A stretch of 64,000 nucleotides of DNA from JBBIOU01 sp037443205 (GTDB taxonomy: Bacteria; Bacteroidota; Bacteroidia; Flavobacteriales_D; UBA2798), in assembly GCA_037443205.1 (NCBI GenBank), contig JBBIOU010000007.1, forward strand, positions 44,585-108,584. The letters are read 5' to 3'. The translations under genes and the position numbers were made by a program. Of the stretch, positions 34,761-42,834 are shown piece by piece (the stretch's first letter is position 1; every line of letters begins with the position of its first letter). The notes under the pieces are model-generated. The model was not told the DNA's origin, did no database searches, and was given only the letters and a program-made list of their open reading frames with translations.

Positions 34761-35510
34761 CTAAAAATATTTCCTGCCAAACAGAAACGACAGGTATAGG
34801 TTAAAATGAATGTTTTTATTCAGTTCGTTTGCTAAAATCGGGGTTTTTTGCGTGTAGAGGTCTAATGTTGCACCAACTTCAATAGCTTTTATTCCATCTT
34901 CTTCGCCCGAATATTCAAATAACAATCCTGCTTTGGTAAAAAGACCGGGATAGATTTTAGATTCGCCCAAACCCTTCATAAAGCCTACTCTTCCGTAAAT
35001 ATTTCCTTCGTGATGCTGATTGGGATCGTATTTCTCTTCTACTACGATGGTTCCTATTTCGGTAGGTTTAATTATTTGCAAATATACCGGTTTTAAGATG
35101 CCTAAAGAGGGACCTATTTGGCCCAGATAACTTATTTCAACTCCGTTTTCTCGCTTTTTTTCAAAAAGTATTTTTCTGTAACCTATGCTTAATCGCAGGG
35201 GCATTAAAACATTTAACTTACCATAGTAGTAGCTTTTTGCATTGTCATAAAGAGGATTTTTTACTTTAACCTGCTTGGGGTGTTTTATGGTAACTAATTC
35301 TAAATTGTAAGTAAACTTATGTTTGTATGTTTTGGCTGAGGCATACCTGAGTTGCAGACCCCATCCGGCCGTATGAAACTGTATTCCTCCCGAAAACTCT
35401 TTGCTGTAGACAAATCCTATATCTTCTGATGCCGGCTTTTGTGCAAATGATATAAGTGCGCATAAACTGAATATAAACGAAACGATATGATTTTTATTTA
35501 ATACAGTCAT
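34761..35510 (-). CDS. Exported protein of unknown function, probably outer-membrane barrel
   Basis: I do not recognise the family. From the start at 35510 the 249-residue product has a signal peptide (MTVLNKNHIVSFIFSLCALI, cleaved after FAQ). Alternating aromatic and polar segments follow, such as SGGIQFHTAGWGLQLRY and HKFTYNLELVTIKHPKQ. The terminal strand FNLYLSFLFGRKYF ends in phenylalanine, which suggests a small outer-membrane beta-barrel or surface protein. The tail overlaps the longer lipA frame but not the chosen lipA start (13-base gap), so they may be cotranscribed. A TATATTTG -7 match on the minus strand lies at 35529-35536. Confidence 0.65.
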   Translation of the reverse strand: MTVLNKNHIVSFIFSLCALISFAQKPASEDIGFVYSKEFSGGIQFHTAGWGLQLRYASAKTYKHKFTYNLELVTIKHPKQVKVKNPLYDNAKSYYYGKLNVLMPLRLSIGYRKILFEKKRENGVEISYLGQIGPSLGILKPVYLQIIKPTEIGTIVVEEKYDPNQHHEGNIYGRVGFMKGLGESKIYPGLFTKAGLLFEYSGEEDGIKAIEVGATLDLYTQKTPILANELNKNIHFNLYLSFLFGRKYF

Positions 35511-35514
35511 AAAG

Positions 35515-35536
35515 TAAATTTGCATTAACAAATATA
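35515..35536. promoter_or_regulatory. Overlapping divergent -7 elements between the barrel gene and osmC
   Basis: TAAATTTG on the plus strand (35515-35522, toward osmC) and CAAATATA (35529-35536, TATATTTG toward the minus-strand gene) both fit TAnnTTTG and are separated by only six bases. Polymerases cannot occupy both at once, so the two genes may compete. Confidence 0.45.
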
Positions 35537-35566
35537 CAACATTTTAATGAAAAAGTTTATTAATTT

Positions 35567-35968
35567 ATGCAAACGTCAAAAATAATTTACAAAGGGGATT
35601 TGCGTACGGAAGCTGTTCATGTAAAAAGCGGTCAGGTTATTGTTACGGACGCACCTACAGATAACGAAGGAAAAGGGGAGGCATTTTCTCCTACTGATTT
35701 GCTGGCAACTTCCTTAGCTTGCTGTATGATAACCGTAATGGGTATATATGCGCGTAAAAACAAACTTGCTTTGCAAATAGAGGCCGATTTACAAAAGCAC
35801 ATGCAAAGTCAACCCCGAAAAGTAAGTGCTATAGACATAAAACTTAGTATATCGGGTGTACTGACTAAAGAACAAAAAAACAGCTTAGAGGCTATCGCCT
35901 TGAATTGCCCGGTTGCAAAAAGTCTTGATAGTTCTATAATACAAAACGTACAGTTTACTTATAATTAA
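35567..35968 (+). CDS. OsmC/Ohr family protein
   Basis: A 133-residue cytoplasmic protein of the OsmC family, thiol peroxidases acting on organic hydroperoxides. The peroxidatic and resolving cysteines sit in the expected places: SLACCMITVMGIYA (Cys52/Cys53) and ALNCPVAKSL (Cys114). Conserved surroundings are GKGEAFSPTDLLATSL and TVMGIYARKN. It lies closest to the YhfA-like OsmC subgroup, whose physiological substrate is uncertain. Its stop codon overlaps the stop of the convergent small lipoprotein gene. Confidence 0.88.
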   Translation: MQTSKIIYKGDLRTEAVHVKSGQVIVTDAPTDNEGKGEAFSPTDLLATSLACCMITVMGIYARKNKLALQIEADLQKHMQSQPRKVSAIDIKLSISGVLTKEQKNSLEAIALNCPVAKSLDSSIIQNVQFTYN

Positions 35969-36129
35969 TTATTCTCTTCGGCTACGGTAATCTCGGTAGC
36001 AGCTTTTTGTATTTGCGATTGTGAATAGGCAGGGCATTTTTCGTTTTTGCCTCCAAAAATGCGGCAAGATCCTAATACAAATACTATCGAAACAAATAAA
36101 ACAGTTTTAATAACTCTTGATTTCATCAT
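35965..36129 (-). CDS. Small lipoprotein of 54 residues
   Basis: The minus strand encodes MMKSRVIKTVLFVSIVFVLG followed by SCRIFGGKNEKCPAYSQSQI and ends in an acidic tail (VAEENN). The first 21 residues form a lipoprotein signal with lipobox VLGS-C22. A second cysteine is in EKCPAY. Such tiny lipoproteins with a C-x(n)-KCPxY core are common in Bacteroidota and easily missed; I infer this from general familiarity with the group. Translation may start at either of two adjacent ATGs (36129 or 36126). The stop overlaps that of osmC by two bases, and the gene is divergent from ung. The function is unknown; a periplasmic or outer-membrane location is likely. Confidence 0.75.
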   Translation of the reverse strand: MMKSRVIKTVLFVSIVFVLGSCRIFGGKNEKCPAYSQSQIQKAATEITVAEENN

Positions 36130-36252
36130 GCTTTATGGTGTTAGTGTTGGTTTAAATATTTTGATTTTTGGAGCGAAAAGGTACAAATATTTTTTTAATT
36201 CGTACAAAAAAATGAATTTTATAGTAAAATATTCTAATAATCTACTAGACAC

Positions 36253-36930
36253 TTGGAAAAAAAACCACATATACACGAAAGCTGGTATAAACTGCTAAAA
36301 GATGAGTTTGAAGCAGACTACTTTATTAATTTAAAAAAATTTCTGCTTGAAGAAAAGCAAAAACATGTGGTATATCCTCCGGGTAGGCAGATTTTTGCTG
36401 CTTTTGACTATACTCCTCCTGAACATGTAAAAGTAGTAATTATCGGGCAAGACCCTTATCACGGCCCGGGGCAAGCAAATGGCCTTTGTTTCTCGGTTAA
36501 TGAGGGGATAACCAAACCGCCATCACTGATAAATATTTTTAAAGAACTTGAAAATGATTTAGGCATAAAGCCACCTTTAAGCGGAGATTTGAGTAAATGG
36601 GCACATCAAGGCGTGTTATTGTTAAACACCGTTTTAACGGTTAGAAAAAATACGCCCGGCTCGCACCAAAATAAAGGCTGGGAAACATTTACAGACGCTG
36701 CCATAAAAAAATTATCGGATAATTATAACGGCATTGTATTTTTACTTTGGGGCAAGTTAGCTCAAAGCAAGGAAACCTTAATAGATACGCGTAAACATCC
36801 TGTACTCAAGGCTGCGCACCCTTCGCCCCTGGCTAGAGGTGCTTTTTTTGGGTGCAAACATTTTTCTAAAACCAACGAGTTATTGCGCAACATGCAAAAA
36901 GAACCCATAAACTGGAACTTAGTAAACTAA
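36253..36930 (+). CDS. ung: Uracil-DNA glycosylase, family 1
   Basis: Base-excision repair enzyme of 225 residues removing uracil from DNA. It has the family 1 catalytic motif GQDPYHGPGQANGL (Asp and Tyr of the active site), the uracil-recognition segment LLLNTVLTVR, and the C-terminal HPSPLAR (catalytic His). All are intact and the length is usual. It initiates at TTG (36253): no in-frame ATG gives the conserved N-terminus (IHESWYKLLKDEFE). The Omp85 gene starts 27 bases later on the same strand. Confidence 0.96.
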   Translation: MEKKPHIHESWYKLLKDEFEADYFINLKKFLLEEKQKHVVYPPGRQIFAAFDYTPPEHVKVVIIGQDPYHGPGQANGLCFSVNEGITKPPSLINIFKELENDLGIKPPLSGDLSKWAHQGVLLLNTVLTVRKNTPGSHQNKGWETFTDAAIKKLSDNYNGIVFLLWGKLAQSKETLIDTRKHPVLKAAHPSPLARGAFFGCKHFSKTNELLRNMQKEPINWNLVN

Positions 36931-36957
36931 AAAATTTTTTAATGCGTTATTAATAGT

Positions 36958-38679
36958 GTGTATAAAGTAGTTATATTAATATTCTTGTATTTTATTGGTC
37001 TGATAAACTACGGGCAGGAAATTACACTCCATGTAATATTTTCGCCTGCCACATTCGAATTTAACTCCTATAAAAAAACTCATCCCAACGAAAAATCATT
37101 ACAAAAAGAGTTGCAAAAAATATATTCCATGCTTTTGTCGGAAGGTTACCTGGCCTGCAGTATTGATAGTATTTATAAATCAGACCAGGGTATTACCGCC
37201 ATGATTTTTACAGGTAATAAATACTATTACGGAAAAATTAAAAAAGGCAATGTAGATGAAGAAGCTCTGCAATATGCAGGCTATAAAGAAAAAATATTCA
37301 AAGCAAAAATTTTAAATAATCAACAGATTCAATTGTTATGCGAACGTATTTTGAAGTTTTACGAAGACCGCGGATATCCTTTTGTTAGCGTGAAATTAGA
37401 CAGTATGGTGTTTCAGGAAAACCGGCTTTCGGCCAAACTATTGCTTGAGAAAAATAAATTATTTAAGGTTGACAGCATTATCATAAAAGGTAATGCACAA
37501 ATCAGCAAATCGTATTTATACAATTATATTAAAATTAAACCCGGTGACTTATATAACGAAACGCTTTTGCGTGAAGTAAGTTCCAGACTAAATGAAATAC
37601 CATTTATACAGGTGTTGAGGCAACCCGAAATTGTATTTACTGATAATGATTGTCGTTTAATGCTATACATAGATAAAAAAAGAGCCGGCAATATCAATGG
37701 TGTAGCGGGCATTTTACCGGATAACCGTACCGGAAAAATTGTAATATCCGGTGATGCGAGATTAAACCTGAAAAATATCTTTGGTAAAGGCGAACAAATT
37801 GACTTAAACTGGCGAAGATTAAATAACAATGTGCAAGACTTAAAGACCGGTTTTGCTTACCCTTTTTTATTTAACACTTCTTTTGGAACCGATCTGGGAC
37901 TTAAGCTATTTAAAAAAGATACTACTTTTCTGGAAATTACCCGTATGGCAGCAGTTCAATATTATTTAAAAGGCGGTTCATATTTTAAAGTATTTGGCAG
38001 TTTTTATAATTCAAATTTACTCACGCCAAAAATGTTTGCTAATGCAACTGTTTTGCCTGCATTTGCGGATGTAAGTACTTCGTTGTATGGTATAGGCATT
38101 AAGCACGAAAGGCTTGATTACCGGATTAATCCGCGTAAAGGATTTAATGTGTTGATGGATGTTTCTGCCGGATATAAAAAAATTACCAAAAATCCTGCAT
38201 TAAATGAAATGCTATATGATAATGTTAAATTAAAAAGCATACAGTATCATATTCAGTCATTTTCGGAATTATATATTCCGCTGTTTAAACGACAAACCAT
38301 TCGCCTGGCAAATCAAACCGCTATTATTTATAATGAAAATCTGTTCAACAACGAATTGATGCGTATAGGCGGATTCAGAACGCTGAGAGGTTTTGATGAA
38401 GAAAGTATTTTTGCTTCACTCTACAGCATTACCACTGCAGAATATCGCTTTTTATTAGACAAAAATTCTGTTTTTTATTTGTTTTTTGACCAGGCCTATT
38501 ACGAAAGAAAACTTAAAGACAATAATTTTGCCGATGCGCCATTGGGATTTGGTATAGGTGTAAATTTTGAAACCAAAGCCGGTATATTTACATTAAATTA
38601 TGCCTTAGGTAAGCAGCAAAACAATCCTGTATTAATCAGGGCTGCAAAAATACATTTTGGTTTTTCTGCCTTTTTATAA
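36958..38679 (+). CDS. Omp85/TamA-type outer-membrane protein with POTRA domains
   Basis: A 573-residue protein with a signal peptide (about MYKVVILIFLYFIGLINYGQ). Next come repeated POTRA-like modules (about residues 20-250, including LFKVDSIIIKGNAQISKSYL and GDLYNETLLREVSSRLNEIP). A C-terminal 16-strand-type barrel follows, with the family motif LMRIGGFRTLRGFDEESIFA (the L6-loop RGF) near residue 465. It ends in a phenylalanine-containing final strand (HFGFSAFL). It is shorter than BamA and most like TamA or Bacteroidota-specific Omp85 proteins; the substrate is unknown. The start is GTG at 36958. A fragment of the mobile element starts two bases after its stop. Confidence 0.85.
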   Translation: MYKVVILIFLYFIGLINYGQEITLHVIFSPATFEFNSYKKTHPNEKSLQKELQKIYSMLLSEGYLACSIDSIYKSDQGITAMIFTGNKYYYGKIKKGNVDEEALQYAGYKEKIFKAKILNNQQIQLLCERILKFYEDRGYPFVSVKLDSMVFQENRLSAKLLLEKNKLFKVDSIIIKGNAQISKSYLYNYIKIKPGDLYNETLLREVSSRLNEIPFIQVLRQPEIVFTDNDCRLMLYIDKKRAGNINGVAGILPDNRTGKIVISGDARLNLKNIFGKGEQIDLNWRRLNNNVQDLKTGFAYPFLFNTSFGTDLGLKLFKKDTTFLEITRMAAVQYYLKGGSYFKVFGSFYNSNLLTPKMFANATVLPAFADVSTSLYGIGIKHERLDYRINPRKGFNVLMDVSAGYKKITKNPALNEMLYDNVKLKSIQYHIQSFSELYIPLFKRQTIRLANQTAIIYNENLFNNELMRIGGFRTLRGFDEESIFASLYSITTAEYRFLLDKNSVFYLFFDQAYYERKLKDNNFADAPLGFGIGVNFETKAGIFTLNYALGKQQNNPVLIRAAKIHFGFSAFL

Positions 38680-38680
38680 A

Positions 38681-38712
38681 CCCAAATTCAGTAATTTAAA
38701 TTCAAATTTTTC
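38681..38712 (-). repeat. End fragment of the 134-bp element (solo right end)
   Basis: CCCAAATTCAGTAATTTAAA and the following CAAATTTTTC match the reverse complement of the right end of the element. No internal hairpins or left end are present. It lies two bases after the Omp85 stop. Confidence 0.5.
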
Positions 38713-38721
38713 AGGAATTTA

Positions 38722-39453
38722 TTAATTACCCACCGGTGTTTCAAGTTTTACCAATGCTCCGTTTTTATAAACCGGTATAGCTTTGGTTAAATCTGTTTGC
38801 AGGCAGTATTTAATATCTTCTTTTAACCCCAGTTTGGCAAGTCTTTCCTTATGTGATGCATTTCTTAAAAATTTATCCGGGTCTTTTTTCGATAATTCAT
38901 ATAAATACTTTAGTGCTAATGCTGCATCACCAAGTTTATAATTTTTATTTTGTGAAATAATTTCGGTTACTGCGCCTGCAAAGAGTGCATCTTCTAAATT
39001 AAATTTATTTTTCCAACCTGAGCAAAGCAGTAAAACAGGTTTGTGCTGTAACTGCAAGTAATCGCATAAAGAAGTAATATTTAAAAATGAACCGATTAAT
39101 ATTTGAGAAGCATCTTTGGCTGCTTCTATGGCCTGAGTACCGTTGGTAGTAGTTATAACAATTGTTTTGCCTTTTATATGATTACCCATATAGCTGAAAG
39201 GAGAATTTCCAAAATCAAAGCCATCTACCGGCAAGCCTTCTCTTTCGGCACCCACAACAAAACCTTTTTGTTTATATTCTCTGGCTTCATCTATTGTGGC
39301 TACAGGAATAATTTTTTCGGCCCCATGTTCAAATGCAGTACAAATTGCTGAGGTAGCTCGTAAAATATCAATAATTACAACAATGCAATTATCTTGTTTG
39401 TAAACCGGATATAAATAGGGAGAAAAACAAGCGTCAATACTTATTTTTTCCAT
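38722..39453 (-). CDS. comB: 2-phosphosulfolactate phosphatase
   Basis: ComB-family phosphatase of 243 residues, named for the coenzyme M pathway step releasing (R)-3-sulfolactate from 2-phosphosulfolactate. Diagnostic motifs are VVIIDILRATSAICTAFEHGA, VGAERegl near residue 70, GNSPFSY, the ITTTNGTQAIEAA stretch, and the late LLCSGWKNKFNLEDALFAGA. No other coenzyme M or sulfolactate gene is present, and bacterial ComB homologues often lack a proven role, possibly in sulfolactate or sulfolipid metabolism. It follows gcvT by three bases, so the two form an operon. Confidence 0.85.
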   Translation of the reverse strand: MEKISIDACFSPYLYPVYKQDNCIVVIIDILRATSAICTAFEHGAEKIIPVATIDEAREYKQKGFVVGAEREGLPVDGFDFGNSPFSYMGNHIKGKTIVITTTNGTQAIEAAKDASQILIGSFLNITSLCDYLQLQHKPVLLLCSGWKNKFNLEDALFAGAVTEIISQNKNYKLGDAALALKYLYELSKKDPDKFLRNASHKERLAKLGLKEDIKYCLQTDLTKAIPVYKNGALVKLETPVGN

Positions 39454-39456
39454 GAT

Positions 39457-40557
39457 TTATTTTTTTAAAAATGGTAATTTAACAACCTGTGCCTTGAGGG
39501 CTTTATCGCGAATTTTAATAAAAATTTCGGTTCCGGGTTTTGCAAATTCAGTTTTAACATAACCCATACCAATTCCTTTTTGCAAAGAAGGCGACTGCGT
39601 GCCGCTGGTAACTTTACCTATCAGATTATCTGCAGCATCAGTTATTTGATAATCATGCCGGGGTATTCCTTTATCAAGCATTTCAAAACCTACAAGTTTT
39701 TTATTAACTCCATTTTCTTTTTGTTGAAGCAATGCCAGGTGATTGGTAAACGGCTTGGTAAACTTAGTAATCCATCCTAAACCGGCTTCGATAGGCGAAG
39801 TAGTGTCATCAATATCATTTCCATACAAGCAAAAACCCATTTCCAATCTAAGTGTATCGCGTGCGCCCAAACCAATCGGTTTAATGCCAAATTCCGCACC
39901 GGCTTCAAAAATTGCATCCCATATTTTTTCGGCATCTTGGTTATACATGTATATTTCAAAACCACCTGCACCTGTATAACCGGTATTTGATAGGATAATA
40001 TTATCCACTCCGGCAAAGTTGCCTATGGTAAAATGATAATAAGGTATGCCCGATAAATCAATGGTGGTAAGTTTTTGGAGTGTATTAAGCGCATTAGGCC
40101 CTTGCACGGCAAGCAAACTCATCTGGTCTGAAAGGTTAACCATTTCTACACCCATGGTGTTATGTTTTACTATCCAGTTCCAATCTTTTTCTATGTTTGA
40201 TGCATTAACCACCAACAAATACTCGTTTGCTTTTATTCTGTAAACCAGTAAATCATCAACTATGCCACCGGTATCATTAGGCATACACGAATATTGTGCT
40301 TTGCCGTCTGTCAAGGAGGAAGCATCGTTGCTGGTAACACATTGAATCAAGTCTAAAGCATGTTCTCCTCTTAATATAAATTCGCCCATGTGGCTAACAT
40401 CAAATACTCCCACCGCATTTCTTACCGTTAAATGCTCATCATTTAAACCACTGTACGAAACCGGCATGTTATACCCGGCAAACAGCACCATTTTTGCACC
40501 CGCTGCCAGGTGTTTATTTAGTAAGGCTGTGTTTTTTAATTTAATTGTTGTTTCCAT
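39457..40557 (-). CDS. gcvT: Glycine cleavage system aminomethyltransferase (T protein)
   Basis: A 366-residue enzyme that releases ammonia and passes the methylene group from GcvH-bound aminomethyl to tetrahydrofolate. Visible motifs are GVFDVSHMGEFILRG, NDTGGIVDDLLVYR (folate-binding Asp), NTGYTGAGGFEIYMY, and the C-terminal barrel segment KGIGMGYVKTEFAKPGTEIF. The length is normal for bacterial GcvT. comB starts three bases after its stop. GcvH is encoded separately at 21973. Confidence 0.95.
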   Translation of the reverse strand: METTIKLKNTALLNKHLAAGAKMVLFAGYNMPVSYSGLNDEHLTVRNAVGVFDVSHMGEFILRGEHALDLIQCVTSNDASSLTDGKAQYSCMPNDTGGIVDDLLVYRIKANEYLLVVNASNIEKDWNWIVKHNTMGVEMVNLSDQMSLLAVQGPNALNTLQKLTTIDLSGIPYYHFTIGNFAGVDNIILSNTGYTGAGGFEIYMYNQDAEKIWDAIFEAGAEFGIKPIGLGARDTLRLEMGFCLYGNDIDDTTSPIEAGLGWITKFTKPFTNHLALLQQKENGVNKKLVGFEMLDKGIPRHDYQITDAADNLIGKVTSGTQSPSLQKGIGMGYVKTEFAKPGTEIFIKIRDKALKAQVVKLPFLKK

Positions 40558-40658
40558 TGTTATGTATGTTAGCGTAGCAAAAGTGCTTAATTTAATTTAT
40601 ATTGAAAAATTTACTTTTAAACTGATTGTTATCAGTGTCCTTAGAAAATAATAAATCC

Positions 40659-40666
40659 TAAATTTG
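40659..40666 (+). promoter_or_regulatory. -7 element four bases before the gene at 40671
   Basis: TAAATTTG fits TAnnTTTG; its G is four bases before the ATG, so a leaderless transcript is predicted. There is no TTG at the standard distance. Confidence 0.45.
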
Positions 40667-40670
40667 TAAA

Positions 40671-41507
40671 ATGAAACCTTTAACATCGGCTTGCTTATTT
40701 ATTTTTTGTAGTAGCATTTTTTTATCTGCTCAAAACAAAGGTACGGTGTATGTTTATTGGGGATATAACCAATCGCAGTACAGCAAAAGCGATATTCATG
40801 TATGGGGCAGCGGATATGATTTTACGCTATACGATGTTGTTGCTCATGACCGCCCTACCAAAGAGTTAAGTACTTATTTTGATTTAAGTCAGTTAACTGT
40901 TCCACAGTTTGTACTAAGAGGCGGCTTCTATATTACCGATAAAATTCATATATCGGGTGGCTACGATCACATGAAGTATGTTGTAAAGCAATACCAACCG
41001 GTAAAAATAAAGGGTTATATAGAACCTGCTGTTTCGGGCACGTATTATGGCAATTACAATTTTTCTGATATTACCATACAACCCGATTTTTTTAGATTTG
41101 AACACACCAACGGGTTAAATTATTTGAGTTTGGAAGCCGACTGGCAAGAACATCTCCTAAAGAAAGCGAATGGTAAATTGCGTTTAAATATAATGGCAGG
41201 CTTAGGCTTAGCAGCTATTTATCCGCGCTCGGAAGCTATCTTTTTTGAAAAAAAAGGCGCTGATATTTTTCATACGTCCGGATACGGAATAAATTTACAT
41301 ACCGCTTTAAAACTTGATATTGGCAAATACTTCTTTTTACGTACCGGCATAAAAGGCGGCTTTATTAATATGCCTGATGTTTTAACCTACGATTTACCTA
41401 ATCATGGTGCCAGTCATAGCTTTTGGTTTTTACAGGAATATACTTGCTTTGGATTGCAATATAATATCTATAAGTTGCTTAGCAAACAAAAAGCCATGCA
41501 AGAGTAA
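40671..41507 (+). CDS. Exported outer-membrane-type protein of unknown function
   Basis: I do not recognise the family. The 278-residue product has a signal peptide (MKPLTSACLFIFCSSIFLSA, cleaved before QNKGTVYVYW). Alternating strands rich in Tyr, Gly and Phe follow (YWGYNQSQYSKSDIHVWG, FVLRGGFYITDKIHISGGYD, FFLRTGIKGGFINMPDVLTY). It closes with YTCFGLQYNIYKLLSKQ. The pattern suggests an outer-membrane beta-barrel of the small porin-like kind. It is monocistronic, between the divergent gcvT and ruvB. The -7 element four bases before the ATG suggests a leaderless mRNA. Confidence 0.6.
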   Translation: MKPLTSACLFIFCSSIFLSAQNKGTVYVYWGYNQSQYSKSDIHVWGSGYDFTLYDVVAHDRPTKELSTYFDLSQLTVPQFVLRGGFYITDKIHISGGYDHMKYVVKQYQPVKIKGYIEPAVSGTYYGNYNFSDITIQPDFFRFEHTNGLNYLSLEADWQEHLLKKANGKLRLNIMAGLGLAAIYPRSEAIFFEKKGADIFHTSGYGINLHTALKLDIGKYFFLRTGIKGGFINMPDVLTYDLPNHGASHSFWFLQEYTCFGLQYNIYKLLSKQKAMQE

Positions 41508-41509
41508 TT

Positions 41510-41700
41510 GTTTCGTCCTGAAATAGTTTGACAAAAAAGAAATATTGGAATACTTTAAAAAAACGTAAAACGCAGACAACAATAAAGCCCTGTGCATTAC
41601 AAAGGTAACTTTTCTGCCAAAGGCATACAGATAAACAACCAATTTTTAAATGACCAAACAATAGGGAAGTTTATACCACCCGGCACCCAATACATCCAAC
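41510..41700 (+). other. Possible degraded insertion-sequence remnant upstream of ruvB
   Basis: The gap between the barrel gene and ruvB opens with GTCCTGAAATAGTTTGAC. From memory this resembles the ends of Bacteroidota insertion sequences of the IS3 type; I could not verify it. The open frame at 41592-41774 overlaps the ruvB start and matches nothing I know. I would not annotate a gene here. Confidence 0.2.
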
Positions 41701-41712
41701 CCGTCTTTGACG

Positions 41713-41753
41713 AAAATTTTGAAAAAGTTCAAATTTATAATACTGAATTTGGG
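41713..41753 (+). repeat. Right-end fragment of the 134-bp element, next to the ruvB promoter
   Basis: GAAAATTTTGAAAAAGTTCA followed by AATACTGAATTTGGG matches the last 40 or so bases of the element (copy 1 has GAAAATTTG...CTGAATTTGGG). It ends directly at the base before TATATTTG (41754-41761), the likely ruvB -7 element. Confidence 0.55.
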
Positions 41754-41761
41754 TATATTTG
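41754..41761 (+). promoter_or_regulatory. Candidate -7 element of ruvB
   Basis: TATATTTG, with five bases between its G and the ATG at 41767. The mobile-element end directly abuts it on the upstream side, so whatever lay at -33 has been replaced by element sequence. Confidence 0.45.
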
Positions 41762-41766
41762 TAGTA

Positions 41767-42795
41767 ATGAGTGAAGAAAATTTTAAGTTCAGAGAAGAAG
41801 AAGTTTATAATTCGGACAAAGAATTAGATAAAGTATTACGTCCTAAATATTTTAAAGATTTTACAGGGCAACCTAAAATTATAGACAACTTATTGGTATT
41901 TGTTAAAGCTGCTAAACAACGGGGTGAAGCATTAGACCATGTATTATTGCACGGCCCTCCGGGATTAGGCAAAACTACTCTGGCAAATATTATTGCCAAC
42001 GAATTGGGAGTAAACATTAAAATTACTTCAGGACCGGTATTAGACAAACCGGGCGATTTGGCAGGCTTACTAACGAATCTTGAAAAAGGAGATGTATTGT
42101 TTATTGATGAAATACACCGGCTTAGTCCGGTTATTGAAGAATATTTATATTCTGCCATGGAAGATTATACCATAGATATTATGATAGATAGCGGTCCGAG
42201 CGCACGAAGTGTACAAATAGGTTTAAATCCATTTACACTGATTGGCGCTACAACACGTTCGGGCTTATTAACTTCTCCTTTGCGTGCACGCTTTGGAATA
42301 AATGCGCGATTAGAATATTATGATGCCAAAACACTTACACTGATTGTAGAACGTTCCTCAAATATTTTAAATATTCCCATCAATGAGCAAGCGAGTTTTG
42401 AAATTGCATCGCGCAGCAGGGGAACGCCACGAATAGCCAATGCACTACTTCGCAGAGTGCGCGATTTTGCACAAGTAAAAGGTTCCGGTAAAATTGATAT
42501 TGCCATTACACAACATGCACTAAACGCGCTAAATGTAGATAAACATGGCCTGGATGAAATGGATAATAAAATTTTATCAACCCTTATAGAAAAATTTAAA
42601 GGAGGCCCCGTAGGTATTACTACTATTGCAACAGCCGTTGGTGAACAAGCTGAAACATTAGAAGAAGTTTATGAACCCTTTCTAATACAAGAAGGATATT
42701 TGATAAGAACTCCCCGCGGAAGAAAAGCAACCGAGTTAGCCTACAAACACCTGGGAAAACTTAGCGAATATCATAAAGGCAGCTTGTTTGAATAG
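41767..42795 (+). CDS. ruvB: Holliday junction helicase RuvB
   Basis: AAA+ motor of 342 residues driving branch migration with RuvA. Motifs are LRPKYFKDFTGQPK, Walker A GPPGLGKTTLANIIA, Walker B VLFIDEIHRLSP, sensor 1 IGATTRSGLLTSPLRARFG with the arginine finger, and the C-terminal winged-helix segment LIRTPRGRKATELAYKHLG. The start is placed at 41767 (MSEENFKF) because the longer frame beginning at 41707 runs through element sequence and the -7 motif. ruvA is at 29837, so the two are unlinked, as in many Bacteroidota. Confidence 0.96.
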   Translation: MSEENFKFREEEVYNSDKELDKVLRPKYFKDFTGQPKIIDNLLVFVKAAKQRGEALDHVLLHGPPGLGKTTLANIIANELGVNIKITSGPVLDKPGDLAGLLTNLEKGDVLFIDEIHRLSPVIEEYLYSAMEDYTIDIMIDSGPSARSVQIGLNPFTLIGATTRSGLLTSPLRARFGINARLEYYDAKTLTLIVERSSNILNIPINEQASFEIASRSRGTPRIANALLRRVRDFAQVKGSGKIDIAITQHALNALNVDKHGLDEMDNKILSTLIEKFKGGPVGITTIATAVGEQAETLEEVYEPFLIQEGYLIRTPRGRKATELAYKHLGKLSEYHKGSLFE

Positions 42796-42834
42796 ATTCT
42801 CTCTAAAGCAGTAGCTACACAATATACTTAAAAA

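Noticed and set aside
36047..36298. Open frame of 83 residues on the plus strand
   Set aside because: It overlaps the small lipoprotein gene on the other strand and the start of ung; the alternatives have clear protein features.
41592..41774. Open frame of 60 residues before ruvB
   Set aside because: It runs through the element fragment and the ruvB promoter and start codon, and has no recognisable content.
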